Of a DNA stretch of 22,185 nucleotides, positions 7,420-15,575 are shown in pieces. How positions within the stretch are numbered: position 1 is the stretch's first letter; every line of letters begins with the position of its first letter. Where the stretch lies: contig CAZMTP010000026.1 in NCBI GenBank assembly GCA_964569185.1, positions 1 through 22,185 of the forward strand, written 5' to 3'. The position numbers and the translations under genes are program-made. The DNA comes from DATIJP01 sp964569185 (GTDB lineage Bacteria > Chlamydiota > Chlamydiia > Chlamydiales > Rhabdochlamydiaceae). Under the pieces are notes generated by a model. The model was not told the DNA's origin and did no database searches. It was given only the letters and a program-made list of their open reading frames with translations.

Positions 7420-8527
7420 GGTTATTGATGTGCAAGAGGCGCACTCCTAACAGTTCTCCAAGTTTGAGCAACTCTCCAGCGGCCACTTTTTTTCCTCCTA
7501 AAGTGATATCCACACTTTGTTCAGGAGGGACAACGAAATCTAGTGTATTGCCCGCTTTTAATTGCAACAGCTTTTCAACACTAATCACTATCCTACCCAC
7601 TTCCACCACTAGATTTAACTGATCTTTAGAATCTGGCGGCTCAGCCCACTCTGGAATTTCAAGTTCATCCTCTTCCATTTCTTCAGGGATTTTTTCTCCT
7701 TGATAAAAAGCGTAATCGGCGATTTTTATCTCGCCCTCTTTAAGCCTCACTTGGAAAAGAGGCGTCGTTTCTAATGTGAGATATCCACTCCCTTTTCCGC
7801 TTGTTGGATCGAAACTGCAGCGGTCCAGAACAATAAAATCTCCTGCTTTAGCGCTTTCCCATTGCTCTTTTTTTAAAACGCTATTCCCTACTTCTACACG
7901 CAGGGACACTTCCAATTCTTTGGCCATCTCTTCGGTCAGAACAGAGGGTTTATGCTGTTGGAAATAGCTTAAAAAAGCTTGGTGCAGTTCTTTGGGACAG
8001 ATCAGTCGCGCCCAAAGTTTTAAACTATTGACCCCAATACTTAGATCAATACAAAAAGCTCCTTCCTTAGGCAAGGGAGAAGGCTCTACTAATTTTGGAG
8101 AGAGGTCGCCAAAGGGATGCAACTGATCAAAGATCTGAAGCATTCTCAGTAGTGTAAAGGTGTAAAACCCTTCTTTTAAGGCGCGGTCAGAAAAACCTTT
8201 AAAAGAGTGGTCTTTGGTCAAAAGATAGCTGCTTAGTTTTGCAATGTCTTCTTGAGGCATGGCAAAATAGCCGATCCCTGCAAGAGGGGTGAGTTCAAAA
8301 GAGGTGATAAAAGGATGATCCCCCAAACCAGAAAGAAGTTTATCTTTTTCATGCCATACTGTTTTCTCGGCAGAAAGCTTCAAGGTTTTCACTTGAAAAA
8401 GCGCAGCAAACTGGTTCGACGCCTCTTTCCATGGAAAAGGAGGAGAGCCAGTCCACATAGGGATGAGTTTGGCCTGTTGTAGCGCCTCTTCAACTTTTCT
8501 AACCCAAGGATAGGCGACTTGTGTCAT
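7412..8527 (-). CDS. sctQ: T3SS sorting-platform (C-ring) protein SctQ (CdsQ-like)
   Basis: 371 aa, the usual length of chlamydial CdsQ. Cytoplasmic ring protein that binds SctL/SctN and receives chaperone-substrate complexes. Two SPOA-type regions are visible: a diverged one at about residues 203-272 (LEVSLRVEVGNSVL...KAGDFIVLD) and a typical C-terminal one at about 303-367 (LVVEVGRIVISVEKLLQLKAG, DITLGGKKVAAGELLKLG). The start overlaps the end of the second sctP ORF (ATGA at 8524-8527), and the end overlaps the kinase gene. Met284 could initiate a separate C-terminal fragment of 88 residues (7412-7678), the size of the YscQ-C product in Yersinia. Confidence 0.9.
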   Translation of the reverse strand: MTQVAYPWVRKVEEALQQAKLIPMWTGSPPFPWKEASNQFAALFQVKTLKLSAEKTVWHEKDKLLSGLGDHPFITSFELTPLAGIGYFAMPQEDIAKLSSYLLTKDHSFKGFSDRALKEGFYTFTLLRMLQIFDQLHPFGDLSPKLVEPSPLPKEGAFCIDLSIGVNSLKLWARLICPKELHQAFLSYFQQHKPSVLTEEMAKELEVSLRVEVGNSVLKKEQWESAKAGDFIVLDRCSFDPTSGKGSGYLTLETTPLFQVRLKEGEIKIADYAFYQGEKIPEEMEEDELEIPEWAEPPDSKDQLNLVVEVGRIVISVEKLLQLKAGNTLDFVVPPEQSVDITLGGKKVAAGELLKLGELLGVRLLHINNHG

Positions 8528-9165
8528 AAATGGCGGCCTTTATCTTTATCCGATGGCGGGGACACTTTTCCTTTTTGGAAAGATTTTTTATCTGAAATAT
8601 GTGCCTCAATGCGGTAAACTTCAAAATTAAAATTTCCCCTTTGAAACGCTGCCGTAAGTTCAGATGCGCTCATCTGAAATACCTGCACTGCTTCTGGAGA
8701 AGCGGAAAGTTCAATATTGTAGATTTTAGGGGCTGTACTGTATTCGGTGATGGTGATTTTGGTGCCATAAAATAACGATTTGGAAAACTCTGGGGAATCC
8801 AATGTCATTGTTGTTTGATTGATTCCTGAATCCATGCAATGGGAAATGCAGCCCACCATCTCTTTGAATAGTTCTGCAATTTGTATGGCGACGGGCGCAT
8901 GGGACGGCAGCGCCTCTATAGAAGGCTGCAAATGGAATGGCAATATAGGGGCCACCGCGCTGCTCTGGCCCTCTTTTTGATCTTTTAAAGAATTTTGCAA
9001 TAGATTTTGAATAGCCTCTTGAATTTCTGACGAAGGAAATGGTTTTTTTTCTTTTTTTTCCATGCACGGTTTAGGAAATGCTGCTTTTGGTTTAGCCTTC
9101 AGCCTTTCTTTATTATGCATCTTATGAATCTCTGAATTTAACGCCATGGAAATATCTGAGTGCAT
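8524..9165 (-). CDS. SctP-like protein, second copy (short)
   Basis: 213 aa. Residues about 95-190 form a domain homologous to the C-terminal domain of the preceding ORF (shared blocks DSGI..TT, FYGT.I, STAPK.(F/Y)NIE, EL.AAF..G..NF.V.R.E). This looks like the T3S4 substrate-specificity-switch domain of the SctP/FliK type. The N-terminal 90 residues are shorter and less charged than those of the first copy. Its ATG directly follows the TAA of the first copy, in the same frame, and the AAGGA just before that stop can serve as its ribosome site. It ends with an ATGA overlap into sctQ. C. trachomatis has a single CdsP (CT671) here. Either a true paralogue or the detached second half of one gene. 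Confidence 0.72.
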   Translation of the reverse strand: MHSDISMALNSEIHKMHNKERLKAKPKAAFPKPCMEKKEKKPFPSSEIQEAIQNLLQNSLKDQKEGQSSAVAPILPFHLQPSIEALPSHAPVAIQIAELFKEMVGCISHCMDSGINQTTMTLDSPEFSKSLFYGTKITITEYSTAPKIYNIELSASPEAVQVFQMSASELTAAFQRGNFNFEVYRIEAHISDKKSFQKGKVSPPSDKDKGRHL

Positions 9166-10344
9166 TTATTCCTTTTTCTTTTTGATTCGGGTGACTTTTC
9201 CTTTTTTCTCTTCCTTTCTAGCAGGAAGTTCACGCCATTCTAATCGATTTACTTTGAAATTATATTTGCCCGCTTCAAAAGCTGCTACTAATTCATTATA
9301 ATTTGCCTGGATTTGCCCTGCGACTTGCGTGGGAACCAGCATTTCAATATTAAAAACTTTTGGAGCCGTACTAAACTCTCTAACAATAATTTGAGTGCCG
9401 TAAAAAGGAGAGGCTTTAAACTGTTCTGAAGTTAAATTAATTGTTGTTTCTGTAATTCCAGAATCTGTCATCACTGTCATCACACCTACCATACGATCGA
9501 AAAGGTCCCACATCTGGGGGAATGCTGCAAAAGGGGTAAATAAGGGCGCAAAAGAGGGAGTCGGTACTTCATAGACAATAGGGGCGATTTCCATCGGAAC
9601 TATCGAAGGAGCTGCAGCGGCCTCGATCTCTTTGTTCTCGCTTTTTTCTTTGACGCTCTCCCAGCTGCCTGTAGGTAGAGGAGGAGATGGCGCTGTTTCG
9701 AGCGTTTCTGCTTCTTCTTCTACTTTTTCTTTTTCTTTAGCGGGCATGCCGAGCAATTTTTCTGGGAAAGCCTCTTCTTTGGGTGTCTCTTTGACCGGTT
9801 TGGGAGCTGCTTTTAGCGGCGGCTCTAATTTTACTTTTTTTAGAGCAGGTTTAACCACTTTTTCAGGAGCTGCTTTTTTCTTCGCTTTTTTAGCCTTTTC
9901 TTGTTCTGAAGGCGGTGGCGGCTCTTTTTGTGCTGGCGTGACCCCCGCTTCTTCTCCCATTTCTGGGACATAGCCTTCTGGTGGCAGCGAAGGCGCCGCA
10001 GGAGCCTGCTCTGAGGGAACCTCTTCTTCAGTGTATTCTTCGGGAGTTGCTGCAGTGGAGGGGGCTGTTTCTGCTAATTTAGATACATTAATTTTAAAAG
10101 TATCTTCTGTTTCTGGTTCTACTTTAGGTGTGAGCTGGCCGGGGACCATTCCTTGGGCCATAGAGGCAGCATCCGCTTCTATTTCATATCTGCTTTTTCG
10201 TTTGCGCTTTTCCTCTGGGTCAACTTCGCGCACTTCCCCAACACGCATGATCTTTTTAAAAGAGTCCGCGTTGACCGATTTTTTAACCTTTTTTTCTCCA
10301 GCACCTTCTGGCCCTTCTTTGGGGCCTACGCCGTGTGCTACCAC
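9166..10344 (-). CDS. sctP: T3SS needle-length/substrate-switch protein SctP (CdsP-like), first copy (long)
   Basis: 392 aa. Starts at GTG (10342-10344) with a Shine-Dalgarno AGAGGTG that overlaps the end of sctO. Residues 1-270 are a low-complexity Pro/Glu/Lys/Ala-rich tail as expected for a molecular ruler. Residues about 279-371 are a compact T3S4-like domain (TETTINLTSEQF, FYGTQIIVREFSTAPKVFNI, ELVAAFEAGKYNF). The end is very basic (RIKKKKE). In other systems SctP measures the needle and switches export from early to middle substrates through contact with SctU. The call rests on position between sctO and sctQ, charged ruler composition and the C-terminal domain. Confidence 0.78.
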   Translation of the reverse strand: MVAHGVGPKEGPEGAGEKKVKKSVNADSFKKIMRVGEVREVDPEEKRKRKSRYEIEADAASMAQGMVPGQLTPKVEPETEDTFKINVSKLAETAPSTAATPEEYTEEEVPSEQAPAAPSLPPEGYVPEMGEEAGVTPAQKEPPPPSEQEKAKKAKKKAAPEKVVKPALKKVKLEPPLKAAPKPVKETPKEEAFPEKLLGMPAKEKEKVEEEAETLETAPSPPLPTGSWESVKEKSENKEIEAAAAPSIVPMEIAPIVYEVPTPSFAPLFTPFAAFPQMWDLFDRMVGVMTVMTDSGITETTINLTSEQFKASPFYGTQIIVREFSTAPKVFNIEMLVPTQVAGQIQANYNELVAAFEAGKYNFKVNRLEWRELPARKEEKKGKVTRIKKKKE

Positions 10345-10348
10345 AAAA

Positions 10349-10852
10349 TCACCTCTTTTTCTTCTGTTTTTTTGCGATATGTCTTGCGGTCCCTATTTCG
10401 TCCGCTTCCAGCGATTCTCGATACTCTAATTCGGCCAGCTTCTCTTTTTTCCATTCTTTTTCATGTTCTTTGAGTTTCTCTACATCTTGTAATTTTTTTA
10501 TATAATTTGCTCTAGCTATTTCAACTTCTTTTTCTGCCGCCTCCACTTTTTTCTTCTGCTCTTTCACTTTTGTTTCATGTGTTTTAAGCTCTTCTTGCAC
10601 CTCTTTTAAATACAATTTCATCTGTTGGATTTTTGTTGTTTTTTCGCCGGCATCGAGAGCTTCACGGAGCTGATTTAATTTTTCCTCTTTATGCGCTTTG
10701 ACCTTATCGCGCTCCTTTTCTAAAGCTTTTAATTTCTCTTCTTCTTTGATAAGCAGCGCTTTTTTTTCGCGCAGAACTTTCTCCGCTTCATCCAGCTTCT
10801 TTTTTTTGATGAATTGAAGTTGCTCTAGGGGATATTTCTGTTTTTCTTCCAT
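10349..10852 (-). CDS. sctO: T3SS central-stalk protein SctO (CdsO-like)
   Basis: 167 aa, nearly all Lys/Glu-rich heptad-like helix: two antiparallel coiled-coil arms as in YscO/FliJ, which insert into the SctN hexamer and link it to the export gate. The tail is basic (IAKKQKKKR). Length matches C. trachomatis CT670 (about 168 aa from memory), and it lies directly after sctN with a 12-base gap. No clear Shine-Dalgarno precedes the ATG in the AT-rich junction, so translation may be coupled to sctN. Confidence 0.85.
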   Translation of the reverse strand: MEEKQKYPLEQLQFIKKKKLDEAEKVLREKKALLIKEEEKLKALEKERDKVKAHKEEKLNQLREALDAGEKTTKIQQMKLYLKEVQEELKTHETKVKEQKKKVEAAEKEVEIARANYIKKLQDVEKLKEHEKEWKKEKLAELEYRESLEADEIGTARHIAKKQKKKR

Positions 10853-10864
10853 TATAATTTATAA

Positions 10865-12184
10865 TTAGCGAAATAAAGCGCGCAGTTGTTGCAGCGTCTC
10901 TTCAAAAGAGCATTTCTCTTCGACTTGTTGCTTTAAGAAACGATTGACTTTATCAATATATTTAATGGCAAAATCTGCCATTTTGTCTGATCCAGGTTTA
11001 TATTCCCCAATGCGGATTAAAAGTTCATTCTTTTTATAGTGGGAAAGCACCTCGCGCACTTTTCCGATCAATTGAAGATGTTCTTCATCGATGATGTGGG
11101 TCAATACGCGGCTAATAGAGGCAAGAATATCGATCGCAGGATAGTGGTATTGGCGCGCTAACTCATTGGAAAGAATAATATGGCCGTCCAAAATCGATTT
11201 GCTCTCATCAGAGATCGGCTCATTGATATCATCGCCTGCCACTAAGATCGTGTAAAAGGCGGTCATCCAGCCTTTATCTGAATTTCCAGACCGCTCCATG
11301 AGGCGGGGAAGGGTGGCAAAAACAGAGGGAGTAAAACCGGCGCGTGCAGGCGGTTCCCCCGCGGCCAGTCCAATCTCTCTTAAAGCTCTAGCAAAACGGG
11401 TCACAGAGTCCATCATCAAGATGACCGTTTTACCCTGATCTCTAAAATATTCTGCGATCGCAGTGCCTACATAGGCAGCATTCAATCGTAATTGGGCAGC
11501 CTGGTCTGAAGTGGACACGATCACGACCGATCGCGACATTCCTTCAGGGCCTAGATCATTGATAAGAAATTCCCGTACCTCGCGGCCCCTCTCTCCAATG
11601 AGAGAGATCACATTCACATCAGCTTTGGCATTGCGGGCGATCATTCCGAGCAGCGTTGATTTTCCAACGCCTGCCCCGGAAAAGATTCCCATACGTTGGC
11701 CTTTTCCTGTGGTCAAGACGCCATCGATTGCCCGCACCCCTGTTGGAATGGGCTCGTCAATGAGCTTTCTTTTGAGCGGGTCGGGAGGCGACCGCATGAT
11801 GGAATAAAGATGTTTTAAATCGAGCGGCCCCTTTTCCTCGACATCGATAGGTTCGCCGCGGCCATTCAGCACCCTTCCCAAAAGTTCAGGGCCTACTTTG
11901 ATGTGCAGCGGCATCCGCATCGGAATGACCTCTGAAGAAGGGCCGATGCCGGCCATTTCCCCAAGAGGAGAAAGAAACACCTCTTCTTTAGTGAAGCCGA
12001 TCACTTCGGCCATTAAAGGTTCGGCGCCCTCTCGTTTGATCAGGCAGACCTCTCCCATTTTCACTTCAGGGATGACCGCTTTGATCAGCATGCCGATCAC
12101 TTCGGTGATCCTGCCGTGAACAGAGGTCAGTTCGACTTCATCTAGGTGGGTTAAGAATTTGTCAAAATCGGAAGAGTGTCCCAT
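10865..12184 (-). CDS. sctN: T3SS ATPase SctN (CdsN-like)
   Basis: 439 aa, full length. Cytoplasmic hexameric ATPase that strips chaperones and unfolds substrates. Walker A GAGVGKST at residues 170-177, catalytic Glu in GER (197-199), Walker B VILMMD at 254-259, and the FliI/YscN signatures PARAGFTPSVFATLPRL and DSVTRFARALREIG. N-terminal beta-barrel domain about 20-95; C-terminal helical domain ends in a leucine-rich helix. It lies between a CT668-like gene and sctO. The most securely identified protein in the window. Confidence 0.97.
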   Translation of the reverse strand: MGHSSDFDKFLTHLDEVELTSVHGRITEVIGMLIKAVIPEVKMGEVCLIKREGAEPLMAEVIGFTKEEVFLSPLGEMAGIGPSSEVIPMRMPLHIKVGPELLGRVLNGRGEPIDVEEKGPLDLKHLYSIMRSPPDPLKRKLIDEPIPTGVRAIDGVLTTGKGQRMGIFSGAGVGKSTLLGMIARNAKADVNVISLIGERGREVREFLINDLGPEGMSRSVVIVSTSDQAAQLRLNAAYVGTAIAEYFRDQGKTVILMMDSVTRFARALREIGLAAGEPPARAGFTPSVFATLPRLMERSGNSDKGWMTAFYTILVAGDDINEPISDESKSILDGHIILSNELARQYHYPAIDILASISRVLTHIIDEEHLQLIGKVREVLSHYKKNELLIRIGEYKPGSDKMADFAIKYIDKVNRFLKQQVEEKCSFEETLQQLRALFR

Positions 12185-12199
12185 TGTAAAGAGTATCCA

Positions 12200-12841
12200 T
12201 TATAATTGGATATTCATCAGCATTTTAATATCGTCCATCGCTTTACTTAAGAGGATCGAAGAATATTCCAATTCCTGTTGTGCTTTATTTAGTTTGATCT
12301 GAACGAGAAGCATATCGGCAGCTGATAAACTCTCTCCTTTATCTTTTAAGCCTTTAATCAGATCTTGAGCGCCTTCCAACTGATTTTGGCCATCGGTGAT
12401 CATAGCCAAAAATTTCTGTAGAGGCCCTGCCCCTGCAGGAGTCTCCTTCTCAGGAGCGATTTCAGCTCCCATTTTTGACGCTGCAGAACGTAAATGGGCA
12501 TTAGCGCTAGAGAGCTTGTTTTTTAGAATGTATTTGGAAGACTGTTTTAGTTTTAAATTCGGAGTGTTGAGTTGGGTGGCCATATCTCCCAGAGTGCTTT
12601 GTGCCTGCGTTGTTTGAGCGAGTAGCGTGCTCATGGTAGGGCCGGCAGGAGGCAGTGCCCCATGTGCAAGGTCAAAAGGAGAGACTTGTACCGGTTTTGT
12701 CGCTAAGAGCGCGTTGGGCTGCGCCCCTTGCATATAAGCTTGGAACGGCTGGGTCGGCGGCTTTTGCTGCTCTTGGCCAATGGGCCCCACAATATTGGAG
12801 CGTGGAATTTCTTCGTCTGGCGCTGGAGTTGGTATGGTCAT
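12200..12841 (-). CDS. CT668-like T3SS-locus protein of unknown role
   Basis: 213 aa, with a Pro/Gln/Ala-rich N-terminal part (residues 1-75) followed by helical segments with coiled-coil tendency (about 80-213; LIKGLKDKGESLSAADMLL, KAQQELEYSSILLSKAMDDI). The position between the CdsG-like chaperone and sctN, and the length, match C. trachomatis CT668. The helical C-terminus ending in a short hydrophobic tail (IKMLMNIQL) resembles inner-rod/needle-type polymerising proteins in the way it ends, so an SctI (inner rod) role is conceivable but unproven. No signal peptide or membrane segment. Confidence 0.7.
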   Translation of the reverse strand: MTIPTPAPDEEIPRSNIVGPIGQEQQKPPTQPFQAYMQGAQPNALLATKPVQVSPFDLAHGALPPAGPTMSTLLAQTTQAQSTLGDMATQLNTPNLKLKQSSKYILKNKLSSANAHLRSAASKMGAEIAPEKETPAGAGPLQKFLAMITDGQNQLEGAQDLIKGLKDKGESLSAADMLLVQIKLNKAQQELEYSSILLSKAMDDIKMLMNIQL

Positions 12842-12847
12842 GAATGG

Positions 12848-13294
12848 TTACTTTTTCTTCTTCTTTTCTGATTTCTGGAGCTGGACGGGGCTAGGCGCTT
12901 TTTTTACAAATTTTTCCACAAATTCCAGCGCTGTGTGAGCAAGCTGTTTCAGTGTGGGATCAGATGCTTTTTGTGCAGAATGCTCCAATATTTTTTCTCC
13001 CTTTGCCACCTCAGTGGTCGTCAAAGAGTAGCAGATGCCTAAAAAGGTCTTGGCCATGTCGTTATTAGGCTCTTTTGCAAGCACCTCATCGAAACATTTG
13101 CATGCCTGTTTGAGCTCTAATTTCATCATATGCATATAACCCATCCCAATTTTGGGAAGAGTATTTTCCGGTCTTAGCAGCTCCGAAGCGCGGAACAGTT
13201 TGACAGCAGCATCTTCGTCGGCCTGATTGACCGCAATAAAGCCTGCCTCGCACAGCAGGAAGAAATGCTCTTTGAATTTCTGAAGTTTGGCCAT
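12848..13294 (-). CDS. sctG: Needle co-chaperone, TPR fold (CdsG/SctG-like)
   Basis: 148 aa. TPR-like helix pairs are visible (DAAVKLFRASELLRPENTLP, ACKCFDEVLAKEPNNDMAKT, FLGICYSL), with a Lys-rich tail. In Chlamydia CdsE and CdsG jointly bind the needle subunit CdsF and keep it monomeric before export, like PscE/PscG of Pseudomonas. Good Shine-Dalgarno (AGAGGAG) before the ATG. Same order and length as C. trachomatis CT667. Confidence 0.83.
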   Translation of the reverse strand: MAKLQKFKEHFFLLCEAGFIAVNQADEDAAVKLFRASELLRPENTLPKIGMGYMHMMKLELKQACKCFDEVLAKEPNNDMAKTFLGICYSLTTTEVAKGEKILEHSAQKASDPTLKQLAHTALEFVEKFVKKAPSPVQLQKSEKKKKK

Positions 13295-13321
13295 GTTAAA
13301 ACTCCTCTTAAAATCTTAAAC

Positions 13322-13585
13322 TTAGCTCGATTTCTGGTTCCGTACCGATTGCATGATAGACGATTGGATCTGGCTGACCAAGTTCGAAATCGATTCTCCA
13401 ATCTGGGTCACCTGCCCCATTTGGAATTGAAGCAATAAGAATTTACCAGGAGTCGCCTGTGAAATTTTACTCGCTACAGCGCGCACGGCAGAAACAACCT
13501 TACTCTGTAGAATGATATACTGTTTAATCAAAGTAGAAAAGGTAATCGTTCCTGACCAGGGTGAACGAAATGTAGGGGTTCCCAT
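13322..13585 (-). CDS. sctF: T3SS needle subunit SctF (CdsF-like)
   Basis: 87 aa from the ATG at 13583-13585. A TTG just before it could add one residue, but AAGGAG at 13593-13598 sits 7 bases from the ATG and only 4 from the TTG. Small, helical and without Trp-rich or signal sequence; the C-terminal helix (ISNLVSQIQSSIMQSVRNQ) has the needle-protein pattern of alternating hydrophobics ending in a polar tail. It polymerises into the extracellular needle. Flanked by genes for its two presumed chaperones. Confidence 0.83.
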   Translation of the reverse strand: MGTPTFRSPWSGTITFSTLIKQYIILQSKVVSAVRAVASKISQATPGKFLLLQFQMGQVTQIGESISNLVSQIQSSIMQSVRNQKSS

Positions 13586-13609
13586 CAAAATTCTCCTTGC
13601 TTAGTGTAT

Positions 13610-13846
13610 TTATTTTTTCGCCAATGCGCGATGCAATACCCTTTGAAGTGCGGCAAAACCATGAAGTAAAATGCCGTAATCATCAAAATCTTCCGTTTCA
13701 GCGCCCTGACGAAGTAAGTTCTTTAGTTCAAAAATTGTAGTTTCAATTTCTTTCATCTGTTTTTTAGCTTTTTCAGGATCATTTTTTAGATCCCTTTCGA
13801 GGTCAAACTGAACAGGTCCTCGACCTTTTTTTTCAAAACCGTACAT
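13610..13846 (-). CDS. Needle chaperone, CdsE-like
   Basis: 78 aa from the ATG at 13844-13846. A TTG four codons upstream is possible, but GGAG (13853-13856) lies 6 bases before the ATG and overlaps the codons after that TTG. Acidic/basic helical protein (KAKKQMKEIETTIFELKNLL; LHGFAALQRVLHRALAKK). Corresponds by position and size to C. trachomatis CdsE (CT665), which together with CdsG chaperones the needle subunit. Confidence 0.78.
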   Translation of the reverse strand: MYGFEKKGRGPVQFDLERDLKNDPEKAKKQMKEIETTIFELKNLLRQGAETEDFDDYGILLHGFAALQRVLHRALAKK

Positions 13847-13865
13847 AGAGTACTCCAACTACTGT

Positions 13866-15575
13866 TTATTGCAGATTGTAGTTAATCTTATATTTAACGC
13901 CATCTTTTTCTAACAGAACGAGATTGGATTTAACTCCCGTCACCTTCATTCCATCTAAAGTATCGCCGCTGCCGAGAATACGTCCATTAATCACTACATA
14001 AAATTCTTTTTCATCTCTTTTTGAAAAACCGGTGACCGGATATTGGGTGCTAATATCGGTGCGGGACATATCTTCGGTTGTGACCACAACGAAATTTTTC
14101 ACCATACGCACCCCCGGCAGCGCTTTAATGTGGGGGAGCAGGGCAACCAGCTTTTCATTGTGCGCTTTATCGGCCCTTCCTGTTAAGACCACCTCTCCAT
14201 TGCTCAGTTGAAGGACCACCCCGGCAAGCCCTTGCGAAGCCAGTTCGCTCTGGATTTGGGTCTGCAAATTGCTTTCTACAACCACCTGATTTTCCAAACG
14301 GTCAAGATAAGGGAAATTCAGATTCATGTAGTCGCTTAAAGCCTCTAGTTGAGGCGTCGTTTTTAAATAGCCCCTCAGGACAAATTTGCCTGGCGTCACC
14401 GAATAGATCGACACACCGACCCATTCCGGATAGGTCATTAAGACCGCATTCATATTTTGCCACACATATTCATCAATGATCACATTGTCTTCGATGTCAT
14501 GGACAAACGGCATGTTTTTCAATAAGTAGGTCAACTCCTGCTTTTCAACTGAGGTGAGCACATGCCCTAAAATAAAAAGCTTGCCTGTGGACTGATTGAA
14601 CGAATATTGGACCCCAGGGAATTTATGGACCACTTCTTCTAACGTTTTGCCTTCATCGCCCGCTTTGACCACAATGGGCTCGGCTTTAAACAGACCTACC
14701 ATAGCTGTGATACAGCCCAAAATAAGAAAGGCGAAAATCCCGGCCATCACCAGATGTTTTTTAGGGATGACCATCTCTCTCCAATCACGGGGAGGGGCTT
14801 TAATTTTTACCTCTTCAGGCGCTAAAGCAGGAGGACGGGCCAATGGTACCATAGAGGGAGGGGAGACAATGGTTTCTCGAGCCTTTAACCGGTCAATCAC
14901 AAGAAAGCTGGTCGTACCAAGTCCGACCAAATCTTCAGAAACCAGCTCTTTTTTTCCGCTGATCAGTTCCCCATTGACAATGACCCCATTGCGGCTCCCT
15001 AAATCTTCAATGAATACATGATCATTATCGTCTACGCTCAAACGGGCATGCTGCCGAGAGACGCTGAGGTCTTGAAAGACGATATCGCAGATATTGGGGT
15101 CTTTCCCTATCACATAGGTAGAAGAGCGCTGCATCGAAAATTCAGCCCCGGCATTGGGCCCAGAAATCACCTTTAAGAGCCAGCGGGTTTCAGGGGCAAC
15201 GCCAAAAGGCAAAGGAGCAGCTTCTTCAGGAGGGGCAGATTCTGCCACCTCTTCGCTAGGGCGAGTCTCAGTAAAGCGGAAAAAGGTATTGCCAATTTGG
15301 ATAATATCGCCTTCTCTCAAGAGGACCGGTTCGGCGATGATTTTGCCATTTTGCATGGCAGGGTTGACCGAGCTCAAATTCTCTAAAATAAAGCCTTCTG
15401 GGGTCTCCCGAATGATCACATGACGCCGAGAGACCATTGGGTCTTCCAGCATCGTATCGGACACATCAGGATCTCTACCTAAGACCCATTCCCTAGGCTG
15501 TTTTTTTTCCGCTTCTTCAAAAGCGACGGCCATGCCGGCAAGAGGGCCTTCTTCAGCGATCAAATAACCATTCAT
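13866..15575 (-). CDS. sctD: T3SS inner-membrane ring protein SctD with two FHA domains (CdsD-like)
   Basis: 569 aa. FHA1 is at about residues 1-103 (GR 33-34, SRRH 49-52, NG 76-77) with Pro where most FHA domains have Gly before the final loop. FHA2 is at about 132-227 (GK 157-158, SRQH 173-176, DLGSRNG 191-197), canonical. A Pro-rich linker is followed by one transmembrane helix at about 274-296, and a periplasmic part (300-569) with BON/ring-building-like repeats. FHA domains bind phospho-Thr; in C. pneumoniae CdsD is reported to be phosphorylated by PknD. The chlamydial CdsD I recall is about 830-850 aa, so this one is markedly shorter. The start overlaps the end of the Scc4-like gene (ATGA, 15572-15575). 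Confidence 0.93.
   Translation of the reverse strand: MNGYLIAEEGPLAGMAVAFEEAEKKQPREWVLGRDPDVSDTMLEDPMVSRRHVIIRETPEGFILENLSSVNPAMQNGKIIAEPVLLREGDIIQIGNTFFRFTETRPSEEVAESAPPEEAAPLPFGVAPETRWLLKVISGPNAGAEFSMQRSSTYVIGKDPNICDIVFQDLSVSRQHARLSVDDNDHVFIEDLGSRNGVIVNGELISGKKELVSEDLVGLGTTSFLVIDRLKARETIVSPPSMVPLARPPALAPEEVKIKAPPRDWREMVIPKKHLVMAGIFAFLILGCITAMVGLFKAEPIVVKAGDEGKTLEEVVHKFPGVQYSFNQSTGKLFILGHVLTSVEKQELTYLLKNMPFVHDIEDNVIIDEYVWQNMNAVLMTYPEWVGVSIYSVTPGKFVLRGYLKTTPQLEALSDYMNLNFPYLDRLENQVVVESNLQTQIQSELASQGLAGVVLQLSNGEVVLTGRADKAHNEKLVALLPHIKALPGVRMVKNFVVVTTEDMSRTDISTQYPVTGFSKRDEKEFYVVINGRILGSGDTLDGMKVTGVKSNLVLLEKDGVKYKINYNLQ

Noticed and set aside
9632..9973. 113-codon plus-strand ORF
   Set aside because: Antisense to the Pro/Lys/Glu-rich part of sctP; no ribosome site or protein family character.
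10031..10429. 132-codon plus-strand ORF
   Set aside because: Lies wholly antisense to the low-complexity ruler region of sctP and the end of sctO; its Ser/Gly/Phe-rich composition mirrors Glu/Lys/Pro codons on the other strand.
13586..13588. TTG start for the needle gene
   Set aside because: The ATG one codon later has the better Shine-Dalgarno spacing (7 versus 4 bases).
13856..13858. TTG start for the CdsE-like gene
   Set aside because: The ATG at 13844-13846 has GGAG 6 bases upstream, and that GGAG lies over the start of the extended frame.
14596..15021. 141-codon plus-strand ORF
   Set aside because: Antisense to sctD, whose domains in this stretch (FHA2, transmembrane helix) are unambiguous.
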